From Ricordea florida (lineage: Eukaryota; Cnidaria; Anthozoa; Corallimorpharia; Ricordeidae), in NCBI GenBank assembly GCA_949710005.1, contig OX453276.1:15524633-15588632 (forward strand): a stretch of 64,000 nt of DNA. Reading direction: 5' to 3'. Shown here piece after piece: positions 45,390 to 54,076 of this stretch (positions are counted from its first letter, which is position 1; each line of letters starts with the position of its first letter). A model generated the notes under the pieces. That model ran no database searches. It was given only the letters and a program-made list of their open reading frames with translations, and was not told where the DNA came from. The position numbers were made by a program, and so were the translations under genes.

Positions 45390-46020
45390 CTTTTTGCATT
45401 TCTCCCTTGTTCTCTATTAATAAAACCATTTGTTCCCCATTTTGTTCCCTTCTTCTGAACAATTTAATCAAAGGTCCCTGAGTTCCCTGGTTCACGAATG
45501 GCTCAAGTAGCATTCCTTGTCACTTTTCACACCCTCTTTACGGATCGGCCTAGTACCATGACAATTGGTTCGTCCAGCACGGTTACCATAGAAACAGAAT
45601 GTAATCTGGAGTGTTCAGTTCGTCTACTCCAGTACGCAAAGTTAAGGATAACATTCATGCCTTCGGCGTTGCCAACTACCTTCTACTGACACTTCCTCTG
45701 TAAGTCGGGTTTTGTCGCAACCATTTTATACTTGGTACCCATTCTTTCGTCGAAGGTGACCATACCAAGTGCCCGGGGCATGAACACCTTCCGCCGCGCG
45801 TATTGAAAGAATAATGCGCCACCGAAATAGCTCCGGCCTTTAGTTCACTACTGAACAGAACATTTTTTGCTGGCTAAGTACCGTACGCCTAGGAGATAGC
45901 TAAAATTGTTTCCTTCCATAAGAAGGGTTGAAAAGATTGCAGAGAAAAATATAGTCAAATCTCGCTCACCTCCATTGCATGTAAAATCACGGGAAGATTG
46001 TTAAAGATCTTGTAGTAAAC
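45390..46020. other. Unassigned stretch
   Basis: No gene recognised. A 63-codon frame at 45498-45689 has no domain. Confidence 0.4.
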
Positions 46021-46029
46021 GTCTGGAAA

Positions 46030-46200
46030 ACCCTAAGTGTTTTAAACTCAAACCAATTTGGTTTCATCGAAGACAAATCAACTCTGCGTTGCCTTGATGA
46101 CTGGGCATCATCAAGAAATAAATCAAAACCCACTGTTGTTATGTTATTAGATTTCTCAAAAGTGTCTGACTCTGTGAATCACGATCGACTAAAAATCTGA
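46030..46200 (+). pseudogene. Short LINE RT relic
   Basis: Reads NQFGFIEDKSTLRCLDDWAS and VVMLLDFSKVSDSVNHDRL, RT motif A region, with no further domains. The catalytic Asp in LLDFSK is kept, but the copy is only ~57 codons long. Confidence 0.65.
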
Positions 46201-46348
46201 CCCTGAATTGCCCGGGATCATTCGCGACAATACCCCATCCAATACACTAACTTCAGAGCCTCTATCTGTCCTCAACAATTCCTTTGGCTACACCTAATAA
46301 GACGCAACCTAAGGGCTTTGTTAGAATGTGTATATTCCAAGTTTAGCA

Positions 46349-46421
46349 GCGGAATTAGATTTAACGGTAGAGTCCTCGCTTTGCATGCGAGAGGCACCGG
46401 AATAGATACCCGGATTCTCCA
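46349..46421 (+). pseudogene. tRNA-Ala-like pseudogene (copy A)
   Basis: 73 nt aligned to the tRNA-Ala at 47956-48028: GCGGAATTA start, CTCGCTTTGCATGCGAG anticodon arm (TGC) and CCCGGATTCTCCA end. The D arm is degraded (GATTTAACGGTAGAG) and the acceptor stem is mismatched, so it is probably inactive. Confidence 0.6.
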
Positions 46422-46769
46422 GTTGTTTTTGTTTAGCTTTTGCCGTCATTTCCGCGACTCATTTCAGCCATCAATCTTGGCCTTATTATTTCAAGAAACT
46501 GTTGATCTTATTTATTGAAGTTTTGCAATTTAGAGCATTCTTCATTAAGAGTGGAGACCAATGGTAATTAAAGTTGTCAAGTGCATACACCATAATCCCC
46601 ATCTCTTATTTCGTTTGCGTATCAGTATTGGTATTTGTACAGGAATTAAACTGATTTATTTTCTATGGGTCTGAGATTTTAAAAGACAAATGACTATAAT
46701 AAACCCCAAACAAGCATATTTTCTCAAAATGCGTTGCTGTCTATTAGGCACTCTGCTTATTTCATGCAG

Positions 46770-46834
46770 AGATAACGCCAAGGTCGCTAACGCTGATAAC
46801 GCCAAGGTCGTGAGTTCGATCCTCACACGGACCA
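46770..46834 (+). pseudogene. Broken tRNA-Ile (copy A)
   Basis: Only the 3' half matches the intact tRNA-Ile at 48881-48953 (GATAACGCCAAGGTCG to ACGGACCA). The 5' half and upstream flank are deleted and replaced by an extra copy of ATAACGCCAAGGTCG. Confidence 0.75.
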
Positions 46835-47451
46835 ATTGACTCCTCACATTCTTTTTCGCAGAAACAGAATAGTAAAAGCCACCTACAAGCGTCCACTTTG
46901 TCCTTTTGCAAACGTTTTTACTATTTAGATCTTAAATGTGTAACATGTGTAAATACTAGAAAAGCTCTAGTGCATTAGCTTTATTATAAAGTATAGACAG
47001 ATTTAGCAGATAATTAAAAAACAACTCAGTTTGTAATAACTCAATGAAGAAAGCTTTCAATAAATAGGTAAACAGGGCATGATTAATAACCAATACTTTG
47101 CTGCATTCCTTTGCACATAATCCTCCTTAAGAGAACCTACTCATCTCGATATAATTAAAGCATTCAACAATAAGAAATAGTTAAGAGTTTGAAGATCCTA
47201 ATAAAGCATATTTTCCCTCAGTTTGCTGGGATGCTGGGTAGCGACGACTCTAGCGCAGAACTTATGGTCTTCATAAAGGAATCCATTGGTTTTTAATGAT
47301 TATTAGCTGTTATATTTATGCACGTTGGAAAAGCAACAGCGATTCAACCTATTCAAACGGTAATGAATGATGTATTCAGAACTTAAGCAATTAACTGAAA
47401 AAGAGACGTGAGACAATGGTAGGCTATTATAAGAGTTTGCTTAAAAGGAGC

Positions 47452-47522
47452 TGCACTGGCCGGGAATCGAACACGGGCCTCCCGCGTGGGAGGCGAGAAT
47501 TCTACCACTGAACCACCAGTGC
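47452..47522 (-). tRNA. tRNA-Gly(CCC)
   Basis: Minus strand, 71 nt: acceptor GCACTGG/CCAGTGC, D arm GTTCAGTGGTAGAA, anticodon arm CTCGC-CTCCCAC-GCGGG with anticodon CCC, T loop TTCGATT. One T-stem mismatch (CCGTG against CCCGG), which the second copy at 63956 does not have. Discriminator base A. No intron. Confidence 0.85.
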
Positions 47523-47955
47523 CCCCGCGTCTCCTCATGCACACCCCGAAAACATAAATTGGTTTCCCTTTACTTGCACCAACCAATTTATACCACACGC
47601 GCCAACCTGCACCTAACTGCAGGATGATGAATGAAAAGCCCGATAATGAACGCCTTGGTGATAATTATAAATTAATGTGACGATTTTATTTATGTACTGT
47701 CAAGTTAGCAAGGTTATATCAGCCTAACTAATAGTCCGCCGTATGTAGATGAACGCTGTGTCCAGAGCACAAAAAGCCTTGCACTCTCTGACCTTTCACC
47801 CAAACAGGTGTGTTCTACGTTTTCGTTCTAAGGATTTTTTTGAAGTCCTTGTTAACTCAAAAAATGTACATAGCAATATTACTGAAAATTGTGATGGTGA
47901 AAGAGGACTCAAGATAAGAAAGTGTCTTTTTTCGACCCAAGCAAAGCAAAATTGT

Positions 47956-48028
47956 TGGAGAATCCGGGTATCGATCCCGGTACCTCTCGCATGCGAGGCG
48001 AGCGCTCTACCACTTGAGCTAATTCCCC
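47956..48028 (-). tRNA. tRNA-Ala(CGC)
   Basis: Minus strand, 73 nt: GGGGAATTAGCTCAAGTGG, anticodon arm CTCGC-CTCGCAT-GCGAG (anticodon CGC), T arm with GATCGATAC, acceptor ending ATTCTCCA. A- and B-box positions look intact. All stems pair except ordinary G-T positions. Confidence 0.85.
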
Positions 48029-48424
48029 TCCGTTTCACCAACCTGTTTCTACCTCAAGCACCAATCGAGATGGATGATAAATAAAGACGAGTGATACTGA
48101 TAAATTTGGTAGGGAACTACCATCCCGATTCTTAGTGTGTATCGATTTAGTCAAGCTACGTGAACCTTACCAAGAATATTGACATTATCTACCTTAACCT
48201 AAACTGCGAGTCAAGCGCCTCGCAGGTGACTTGTTTCGCTGCTGGATCTCATATCTCATAGGGAAAGTTTCTCTTGCATGAGGAACGCCCGGCAGACACA
48301 GTCTACAGCAATTTTTACTACCGTTAGTTCAGAGCCTTTATCTGTCCTCTACAATTCCTTTGGCTACACCTAATAAGACGCAACCTAAGGGCTTGGTTAG
48401 AATGTGTATATTCCAAGTTTAGTA

Positions 48425-48497
48425 GCGGAATTACCTTAAACAATAGAGCCCTCGCTTTGGATGCGATAGGTACCGGGATAGATACCCGGATTGTCCA
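48425..48497 (+). pseudogene. tRNA-Ala-like pseudogene (copy B)
   Basis: Counterpart of 46349-46421. The anticodon arm now reads CTCGCTTTGGATGCGAT, so the arm no longer pairs fully and the anticodon position is TGG; D arm CCTTAAACAATAGAG. Inactive. Confidence 0.6.
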
Positions 48498-48880
48498 GTT
48501 GTTTTTGTTTAGCTTTTTGCCGTCTTTTCCGCGACTCATTTCAGCCATCAATCTCGGCCTTATTATTTCAAGAAACGGTTGATCTTATTTATTGAAGTTT
48601 TGCAATTTAGAGCATTCTTCATTAAGAGTGGAGACCAATGGTCCTTAAAGTTGTCAAGTGCATACACCATAATCCCCATCTCCCATTTCGTTTGCGTATC
48701 AGTATTGGGATTTGTACAGGAATTTGACTGATTTATTTTCTATGGGTCTGAGATTTTAAAAGACAAATGACTATAATAAACCCCAAAAAAGCATATTTTG
48801 TCAAAATGCGTTGCTGTCTATTAGGCACTCTGCTTATTTCATGCAGAGAGTGTCAAACATTCCACCTTGGTCAGTAGGTT

Positions 48881-48953
48881 GGTCCGTTAGCTCAGTTGGT
48901 AGAGCGTGGTGCTGATAACGCCAAGGTCGTGAGTTCGATCCTCACACGGACCA
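48881..48953 (+). tRNA. tRNA-Ile(GAT)
   Basis: 73 nt: acceptor GGTCCGT/ACGGACC, D arm TTAGCTCAGTTGGTAGAGC, anticodon loop CTGATAA (GAT), T arm GTGAGTTCGATCCTCAC, discriminator A. Stems pair well. Most eukaryotic tRNA-Ile genes have AAT (read as IAU) here, so GAT is the less common form. Confidence 0.85.
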
Positions 48954-49236
48954 ATTGACTCCTCACATTCTTTCTCGCAGAAACAGAATAGTAAAAGCCA
49001 CCTACAAGCGTCCACTTTGTCCTTTTGCAAACGTTTTTACTATTTAGATCTTAAATGTGTAACATGTGTAAATACTAGAAAAGCTCTAGTGCATTAGCTT
49101 TATTATAAAGTATAGACAGATTTAGCAGATAATTAAAAAACAACTCAGTTTGTAATAACTCAATGAAGAAAGCTTTCAATAAATAGGTAAACAGGGCATG
49201 ATTAATAAACAATACTTTGCTGCATTCCATTGCACA

Positions 49237-49241
49237 TAACC
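49237..49241. repeat. Target-site duplication, left (TAACC)
   Basis: Matches 63622-63626. Polintons usually make 6 bp; here only 5 are shared. Copy A of the locus shows the sequence before insertion as CACATAATCCTCC. Confidence 0.75.
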
Positions 49242-49527
49242 AGTAGTATGTTGTAGTAATTATCGACCGATTTCTACTAATTCTCTGTTAATTTATGGTA
49301 ATTATACCAGGATTTTATTTTATCAGAGATTTTATCAGAGATTTTATCAGAGATTTTACCAAGAAATTAATTTTGATATCATAGATTTATCAGAGATTTA
49401 TCAGAGATTTTATCAATTAATTTCTTGGTTAATAAAGTATCATTAAATAAAAACTTGAATTTTTTTAAAAAATTAATTATTGGTTTAAAAATATAAATAT
49501 ATATTATTAAAATGGAACAGCAAACCG
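49242..49527 (+). repeat. Left terminal inverted repeat of the Polinton
   Basis: 286 bp. Contains tandem TTTATCAGAGA units (three in the first block where the right arm has two), a TTTAAA promoter box at 49484 and the first codons of a gene (ATG at 49512). It pairs with 63348-63621 with only a few substitutions. Confidence 0.9.
49484..49489 (+). promoter_or_regulatory. TTTAAA box before the 61-aa ORF
   Basis: 28 bp from box start to ATG 49512. Lies in the left TIR. Confidence 0.5.
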
Positions 49528-49697
49528 TATATATTATCAAAATGGACGAGAAATCAGTCAAAGAATTGAAAGAAATCGGGAAATATACGTTTGATATATT
49601 GTATCGCTTCTCTTCTATCATCATATTTATCATCTTGTTCTTTTACCTTCTCACTGAACGAGGTATCGTCCTCCTCCTACTCATTTTGTTATCATAG
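49512..49697 (+). CDS. Small membrane protein ORF at the left end of the Polinton
   Basis: 61 codons. The first six (MEQQTV) are shared with the polymerase and the gene at 49800 because they are coded in the TIR. It then has MDEKSVKELKEIGK, similar in type to a SAP-like helix, and a strongly hydrophobic segment (about residues 35-60). A TTTAAA box lies 28 bp before ATG, as for its neighbours. It could also be a by-product of the duplication of the TIR end (49378-49525 is repeated at 49680-49815). Function unknown. Confidence 0.4.
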   Translation: MEQQTVYIIKMDEKSVKELKEIGKYTFDILYRFSSIIIFIILFFYLLTERGIVLLLLILLS

Positions 49698-49771
49698 ATT
49701 TATCAGAGATTTTATCAATTAATTTCTTGGTTAATAAAGTATCACCAAAAAAACTTGAATTTGAAAATTGG

Positions 49772-49777
49772 TTTAAA
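49772..49777 (+). promoter_or_regulatory. TTTAAA box before the zinc-repeat gene
   Basis: TTTAAAAAGAATA; 28 bp before ATG 49800. Same context as the polymerase box. Confidence 0.6.
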
Positions 49778-49799
49778 AAGAATAATATATATTATCAAA

Positions 49800-50132
49800 A
49801 TGGAACAGCAAACCGTGAAACAACTGAAACAACTTGCTAAAGAGCGGGGTATTAAAGGATATCATAAATTGCGTAAAGCTCAACTTATCGAAGCGTTGGG
49901 TAATGTGACAGACCTCAGAACTAATACCCCCAAAAATGAACCGTTACCTAAGATTGATAAAACAAAAACTAATAAGTATTACTGTAATCATGGAAAGTAT
50001 AAATATTATTGTAAGGATTGTATGGGATCTATAATATGCTCTCATAATCGAAGGAAAGATCAATGTAAAGAATGCAACGGGAAAGGAATATGTATTCATG
50101 GAAAAGGATTGTGGAGGATCTCAAATATGTGA
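49800..50132 (+). pseudogene. SAP-like plus Cys/His zinc-repeat protein, frameshifted
   Basis: The start at 49800, not the earlier ATG at 49755, is chosen because TTTAAA lies 28 bp upstream and because the N-terminus is the same as that of the polymerase. Residues 1-33 (VKQLKQLAKERGIKG) look like a SAP/Rho-N DNA-binding helix pair. Residues ~60-105 hold CNHGKYKYYCKDC, CSHNRRKDQCKEC and CIHGK repeats, probably zinc-binding. The frame closes at 50132, but a neighbouring frame continues with CGGSQICEHNRQKAQC to ~50200, so a small deletion near 50100 has shifted it. The dead copy at 11787-12141 is the same family. It may act in DNA binding or transcription; inference. Confidence 0.6.
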
Positions 50133-50251
50133 ACACAACAGACAGAAGGCGCAATGTAAAAAATGTCACAAAACACAAGATACAAAACAAAAACATTAAG
50201 TTATATAACACAAGTCAGTGTTACATAACAAAATTTACATACAATCATGAA

Positions 50252-51802
50252 CTACCGAAATAGATACCACGCTAATCCGCCAGCTACAACTATAAATGTT
50301 AATATATTCTTTTCATGTTGCGTTGAGTCTATATTATTTTCATGTTTCGTTGAGTATGTTTGAGTTGAGTCTGTTTTCATTGGTGGTTTTGGTTTCGTTT
50401 CAGTTCTATGTGGTAACTTTAACTTTGAAGATCCCATGTTATGATTTATTCCAACCTGTTTTGCTTCAGTGTTTATGGAATTATTCACTCCAAAACTCAT
50501 ATCACTACTAGCTTTCATAAGTTTATTATTAAAACCAGTCACGCTGTCAGTGTTGATTATCATATTACTAGGCATTAACCATACACCAGGAGCAATAGCT
50601 AAATCAAGCCGTAATTTCGCTTCCTGTACTGCTAATTGATATCTTTGGATAGAACTAGAAATGTCATTCTCGATCACACTACTCTCAAATAAAGATAAGA
50701 ATTCTTGTTGAGTCTCAATCGCTCCACCACCATTACCGTAAATCGAATTTCTAGTATTGACTTGTGCCCCCAATATGGAGTAAACAAAGGCTTCAGCAGA
50801 TCGATTCAATCTACCAAGTCCAGCTTTAGTGAGTCCATGACCACTTGTTGGGATAAACCAAGCATATTTGTAATCAGAAAAATCATCATTACGGATAAAT
50901 GAGATGAGATTACCTTTTTCTTTCTTACCTCCTTCATCAGCAAATTTACCACCTTCACCAGGCCACTGATCAGCTTCATCATCATAATTCCTTACCTTAT
51001 GTACATTTTGATATCCACCACCAGCTCCATGATATCCAGCACCATAATCAATAAATATATCTCCTAAACCTCCATTTCGACCACCTTTCCATCTAAAGTC
51101 AGAGTTTTTTGAGATTCCAAATTCAGCACACAATCGTTGATAAGCGACTTTATTATAGGGATTATTATTTATTACAAAAGGTTGCTCATCAGGTAAGGGA
51201 AGACTCAATTCATATAATATCCGCCTTATTGTGAAATATATATGAAACTTTATGAAGCTACTCACTACTTTAGGATAGTTTAGACTCTCAAAAGGACTTA
51301 TACCACAACCAGAGGTCGCACACCAAACTGCAAAGTTCAGTTGTTGAGGCCAATAATTCATATTAGGTGCGTTCAACCATTTTCTACTCTGTTTACCAAA
51401 CTTGAAAGTAACAACTTGAGAGGTAAATATGTTTCTCATCTTTGCTGTGAATTTTTTCGTATTAGACACGTATATATCCAATGAGGTCAGCATTTTTGTG
51501 ATATCACTTGTAAAGTCATCAAAATAAATGGCAGGTATTGGATAAGATCGATTAGTCATAGTTAAACTCTTTGGGAATGAACTCAATGCATCATCATCCA
51601 ATCCTAAATCTTTCCATAAAAGTCTTTTCAAACGGGGTGATAGGTCATCAGTCCATGTTTTTCCAGTGGGGTCATCATAAGACATGATTGTTGTACCATC
51701 AACTTTCCACCTAATGTAACCACCATATTGATCAGCCACAAATACGAAATGACTTAGATCAGCCTTTGGATATCTATTTCTGAAATCATTAAGTAAGCCC
51801 AT
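50252..51802 (-). CDS. Large Polinton structural-type protein with C-terminal membrane anchor
   Basis: 516 residues, the last gene of the minus-strand block. Visible: FDDFTSDITKMLTSLDIYVS at ~92-111; an aromatic conserved block NYWPQQLNFAVWCATSGCG; a Gly-rich stretch (YGAGYHGAGGGYQN); GVWLMPSNMIINTDSV; a Thr/Lys-rich tail; and a single hydrophobic anchor (ILTFIVVAGGLAWYLF) at the very C-terminus. A relic of the same family is at 29810-31376, so it is conserved among Polintons of this genome. Position and length suggest a virion or penton/spike-type protein, but no named domain was recognised. TTTAAA box 35 bp before the start. Confidence 0.75.
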   Translation of the reverse strand: MGLLNDFRNRYPKADLSHFVFVADQYGGYIRWKVDGTTIMSYDDPTGKTWTDDLSPRLKRLLWKDLGLDDDALSSFPKSLTMTNRSYPIPAIYFDDFTSDITKMLTSLDIYVSNTKKFTAKMRNIFTSQVVTFKFGKQSRKWLNAPNMNYWPQQLNFAVWCATSGCGISPFESLNYPKVVSSFIKFHIYFTIRRILYELSLPLPDEQPFVINNNPYNKVAYQRLCAEFGISKNSDFRWKGGRNGGLGDIFIDYGAGYHGAGGGYQNVHKVRNYDDEADQWPGEGGKFADEGGKKEKGNLISFIRNDDFSDYKYAWFIPTSGHGLTKAGLGRLNRSAEAFVYSILGAQVNTRNSIYGNGGGAIETQQEFLSLFESSVIENDISSSIQRYQLAVQEAKLRLDLAIAPGVWLMPSNMIINTDSVTGFNNKLMKASSDMSFGVNNSINTEAKQVGINHNMGSSKLKLPHRTETKPKPPMKTDSTQTYSTKHENNIDSTQHEKNILTFIVVAGGLAWYLFR

Positions 51803-51831
51803 CTTATTATTTATGTTGATAATAAGATTTT

Positions 51832-51837
51832 TTTAAA
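51832..51837 (-). promoter_or_regulatory. TTTAAA box before the 516-aa gene
   Basis: 35 bp upstream of the start codon; reads TTTAAAAAAATC on the coding strand. Confidence 0.6.
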
Positions 51838-51853
51838 TCAACACCGTTCTTTT

Positions 51854-52411
51854 CTAATTTTCTGTCCTTATCTGATCCATATTTAAGTTTTTTTCTGTAT
51901 CTTTCCGGTTTTTTTGACGGATTTCGAGTTTTAGTTTTTCAAACTTATCCACCTCTGCTAAAATTAGAGAAAATTCTTGGTCGGAGATGACATTATCTTT
52001 CAGTGCCTTTGAAACCAAGTCGTGAATGGTGTTTACTTTTGCTTTTGCTAGAGAAACTGTCTGTTCGTGTTTACTAACTTTATGTGAAAGTCGTTTAGAA
52101 GCCGCACCGCATCCAACCGATATTCCTCCACAAAGACCACCAACCGCTCCTAATGGGATACCAAAAACAACACCAAAACCAGTAAGAGAGGTTCCCACTC
52201 CACTTGCAGATAGGATAACTGAAACCACCCCACTAACAACACTGATTTTTGTAAATATCCCCCTCGCTCTATTGTATTTTTTCCTAACATCCTCGTAATG
52301 TCTAATTTCCTTTTGAAGATTATGTAATACTTCACACGATTTTTGAAGTCTGAAATTATTTGGATCTCCATTCATTGGAACTTGTGGATAAATTCTATTG
52401 TAGTCTTCCAT
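51854..52411 (-). CDS. Polinton glycine-rich membrane protein (185 aa)
   Basis: An N-terminal amphipathic helix with NFRLQKSCEVLHNLQKEIRH leads to a hydrophobic, Gly/Val-rich region at ~55-105 (SVILSASGVGTSLTGFGVVF, LGAVGGLCGGISVGCG). A helical charged C-terminal part follows (SKHEQTVSLAKAKVNTIHDL, SDQEFSLILAEVDKF). Probably inserted in a membrane through two short glycine-rich segments. The family recurs as a relic at 32158-32677. TTTAAA box 34 bp upstream. No enzymatic motif. Function unknown; a membrane-active virion protein is a fair guess. Confidence 0.75.
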   Translation of the reverse strand: MEDYNRIYPQVPMNGDPNNFRLQKSCEVLHNLQKEIRHYEDVRKKYNRARGIFTKISVVSGVVSVILSASGVGTSLTGFGVVFGIPLGAVGGLCGGISVGCGAASKRLSHKVSKHEQTVSLAKAKVNTIHDLVSKALKDNVISDQEFSLILAEVDKFEKLKLEIRQKNRKDTEKNLNMDQIRTEN

Positions 52412-52426
52412 ATTATATTTTACTGA

Positions 52427-52816
52427 TTAACATAAAAGCTTTAAATTAATTCGGGTAGGTTCGTTATTTAAGTCAGGCTTTCTTCCATTTTCATCTAAAA
52501 GCCATAAAGTAAAGTGGTTGACTGGATTTTTAGTTTGTGGAATTCTTAAACAAGTATGCTCTTGATATGGTGGAATAACAGCTAGTACTTGAGAGGGTTT
52601 AAGTTCTAAATTTTCACCTACGATTTTACAACAATTTGAATATGAAGACTTTGGCTCTATAAGATCACACATTAAGTATAAAGGATTTGTATAGGTTGCT
52701 TTACGAAGGAAACAATATTGTAATTGTATCTCTTTTACATTGGTTAATGGTGGATCTAGATAAATTCTTGTTTCAGGAGTTAGCATAGTGATAGATAGAA
52801 AAATTGTATCATTCAT
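52427..52816 (-). CDS. Polinton penton-like minor capsid protein, short form
   Basis: 129 residues with a beta-strand-rich pattern: TIFLSITMLTPETRIYLDPP, EIQLQYCFLR, HFTLWLLDENGRKPDLNNEP. Small beta proteins next to the capsid block are minor capsid (penton) proteins in Polintons; this is inference here since no catalytic or signature motif exists. The relic at 31440-32119 is ~75 residues longer in the middle, so this one may be a trimmed jelly roll. Its TTTAAA box (52842-52847) lies inside the end of the upstream gene, 31 bp from the start. Gap of ten bases to the 399-aa gene. Confidence 0.6.
   Translation of the reverse strand: MNDTIFLSITMLTPETRIYLDPPLTNVKEIQLQYCFLRKATYTNPLYLMCDLIEPKSSYSNCCKIVGENLELKPSQVLAVIPPYQEHTCLRIPQTKNPVNHFTLWLLDENGRKPDLNNEPTRINLKLLC
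52440..52445 (-). promoter_or_regulatory. TTTAAA box before the 185-aa gene
   Basis: 34 bp upstream; TTTAAAGCTTT. Overlaps the end region of the penton-like gene. Confidence 0.6.
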
Positions 52817-52826
52817 TATTTTTTAC

Positions 52827-54026
52827 TTACCGTCTCTTCTTTTTAAATTGTTCCACAAAATATAGAACCACAGCTACTATCAACAACCAAGCGTTCTTAC
52901 CTAAAAATCCAATAACCTCCCCAGCTGTTTTGAACAGAAAGCTCACGATAGCTCCAACCATTCCAGGTAATATTTCACCGAGTTTCTTACCAATCGTTTT
53001 CAAACCGTTACCAACACCTTTACCCAATTTGGTTAGACCTTTAGAAAGATTAGAAACGATAACACCAATGACCACACCAACGGCACTCACAACGGCAAAG
53101 ACTGTAAAACCGTACTTTTTGAAGATAGCCTTCACACGATCACGAAGAGGCATCTTTTTAAGTATTTCATCATTTTGTCTCTCTAGATCGCTTATTTGTT
53201 CTTGATTGGAAATTATATTCTTTCTCGATAGTTCTTCAAATTCATTAACCCTGGATTGTAAACGATCTCTACTTTGTTCTACCTTTGTTAAATTGGACAG
53301 TCCCTTCTTATTTTTGTCTATTTCATCTTTATATCGTTTCATTTCAATCAAAAGTTTCTCAACCTCTGTTTTAGATTCTATCTTCTGTTTAACAGCTACA
53401 TCTAAATAGCTTTCAATTTCCGCGATTCTGGTTTGATGTTGCTCGATGATTCTACGCTGCTCTTTATCATTATCAATATAACGTTGTCTCTCCAGATGAT
53501 TTGTTTCCACTACTGATGTTAACCCATTTAGTGCATTAAGTAAATCCTTAATTTTTTCATTCTTTTCATTCAAATCAGCAATTAGTTTATTATTATTCAG
53601 AACAAGACTTTGAGAATCCATACCAATTGCTCTCTTGATTGTCATAGGAAGTTTGTCATAATCTACCAAATCTCCTTTGAAGTCAATAAGTAAATGTTCC
53701 TTATTGTTAACTTGATCAGTCAATCTAACCCATACCCCCCTATCATCAATTCTTGCACTGAATGGTGATTCTAGTGGGTTGAAATTGTAGAACTTCTCTT
53801 CCATCTTTTTTAAAGCGCGAGACCTATTGTATTCTTTACTTTCCTTAATCGGTGGGGATTCTTCATCATAATCATCATCATCATCGTCACCACCCACACC
53901 ACCAAAATCAGGGTCAATTGGACGAGTGGTGGATGAAAGTGTGTTTAATGATATATTTTCACTATCACCATCATCATCACCTAGATCAGGTGGTTCAAAT
54001 TCTGGTATTTTTTGGTATTCTGCCAT
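52827..54026 (-). CDS. Polinton coiled-coil protein with C-terminal membrane region
   Basis: 399 residues. Acidic N-terminus with GGDDDDDDYDEE near 50. A folded part at ~80-130 (GVWVRLTDQVNNKEHLL). Coiled coil ~145-285 (many Lys/Glu/Leu, EKNEKIKDLLNALNGL). PLRDRVKAIFKKYGFTVFAV then starts a C-terminal region of two hydrophobic segments (~306-324 and ~374-391) around a Gly/Lys amphipathic stretch (GKGVGNGLKTIGKKLGEIL). Tail FKKKRR. A decayed relative is at 28880-29770. It could be a membrane-penetrating or scaffold virion protein. TTTAAA box 34 bp upstream. Confidence 0.75.
   Translation of the reverse strand: MAEYQKIPEFEPPDLGDDDGDSENISLNTLSSTTRPIDPDFGGVGGDDDDDDYDEESPPIKESKEYNRSRALKKMEEKFYNFNPLESPFSARIDDRGVWVRLTDQVNNKEHLLIDFKGDLVDYDKLPMTIKRAIGMDSQSLVLNNNKLIADLNEKNEKIKDLLNALNGLTSVVETNHLERQRYIDNDKEQRRIIEQHQTRIAEIESYLDVAVKQKIESKTEVEKLLIEMKRYKDEIDKNKKGLSNLTKVEQSRDRLQSRVNEFEELSRKNIISNQEQISDLERQNDEILKKMPLRDRVKAIFKKYGFTVFAVVSAVGVVIGVIVSNLSKGLTKLGKGVGNGLKTIGKKLGEILPGMVGAIVSFLFKTAGEVIGFLGKNAWLLIVAVVLYFVEQFKKKRR
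52842..52847 (-). promoter_or_regulatory. TTTAAA box before the penton-like gene
   Basis: 31 bp upstream; TTTAAAAAGAAG, lying inside the last codons of the 399-aa gene. Confidence 0.55.
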
Positions 54027-54054
54027 GATTTTTTACTTGTAATAGTAATAAATC

Positions 54055-54060
54055 TTTAAA
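54055..54060 (-). promoter_or_regulatory. TTTAAA box before the 399-aa gene
   Basis: 34 bp upstream; TTTAAAGATTT. Confidence 0.65.
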
Positions 54061-54076
54061 CTGCTCACACAATTAA

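Larger units (their letters stand above)
46252..47540. repeat. tRNA-locus tandem duplication, copy A (unoccupied Polinton site)
   Basis: Copy B runs 48328-49241 and, after the Polinton, 63622-64000 (offset 2076 before the insertion). Copies are almost identical outside small indels. Copy A has the uninterrupted junction CACATAATCCTCC at 47114-47126. It holds a tRNA-Ala-like pseudogene, a broken tRNA-Ile and tRNA-Gly(CCC). Confidence 0.85.
48328..49241. repeat. tRNA-locus tandem duplication, copy B left part
   Basis: Matches 46252-47119 and is cut by the Polinton at 49242. Contains the second tRNA-Ala-like pseudogene and the intact tRNA-Ile. Confidence 0.85.

Noticed and set aside
46318..46518. 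66-codon frame over the tRNA-like sequence
   Set aside because: It translates a tRNA-Ala-derived pseudogene.
49755..49799. Upstream ATG of the zinc-repeat gene
   Set aside because: It would place the promoter box inside the coding region; the second ATG (49800) matches the polymerase N-terminus and spacing.
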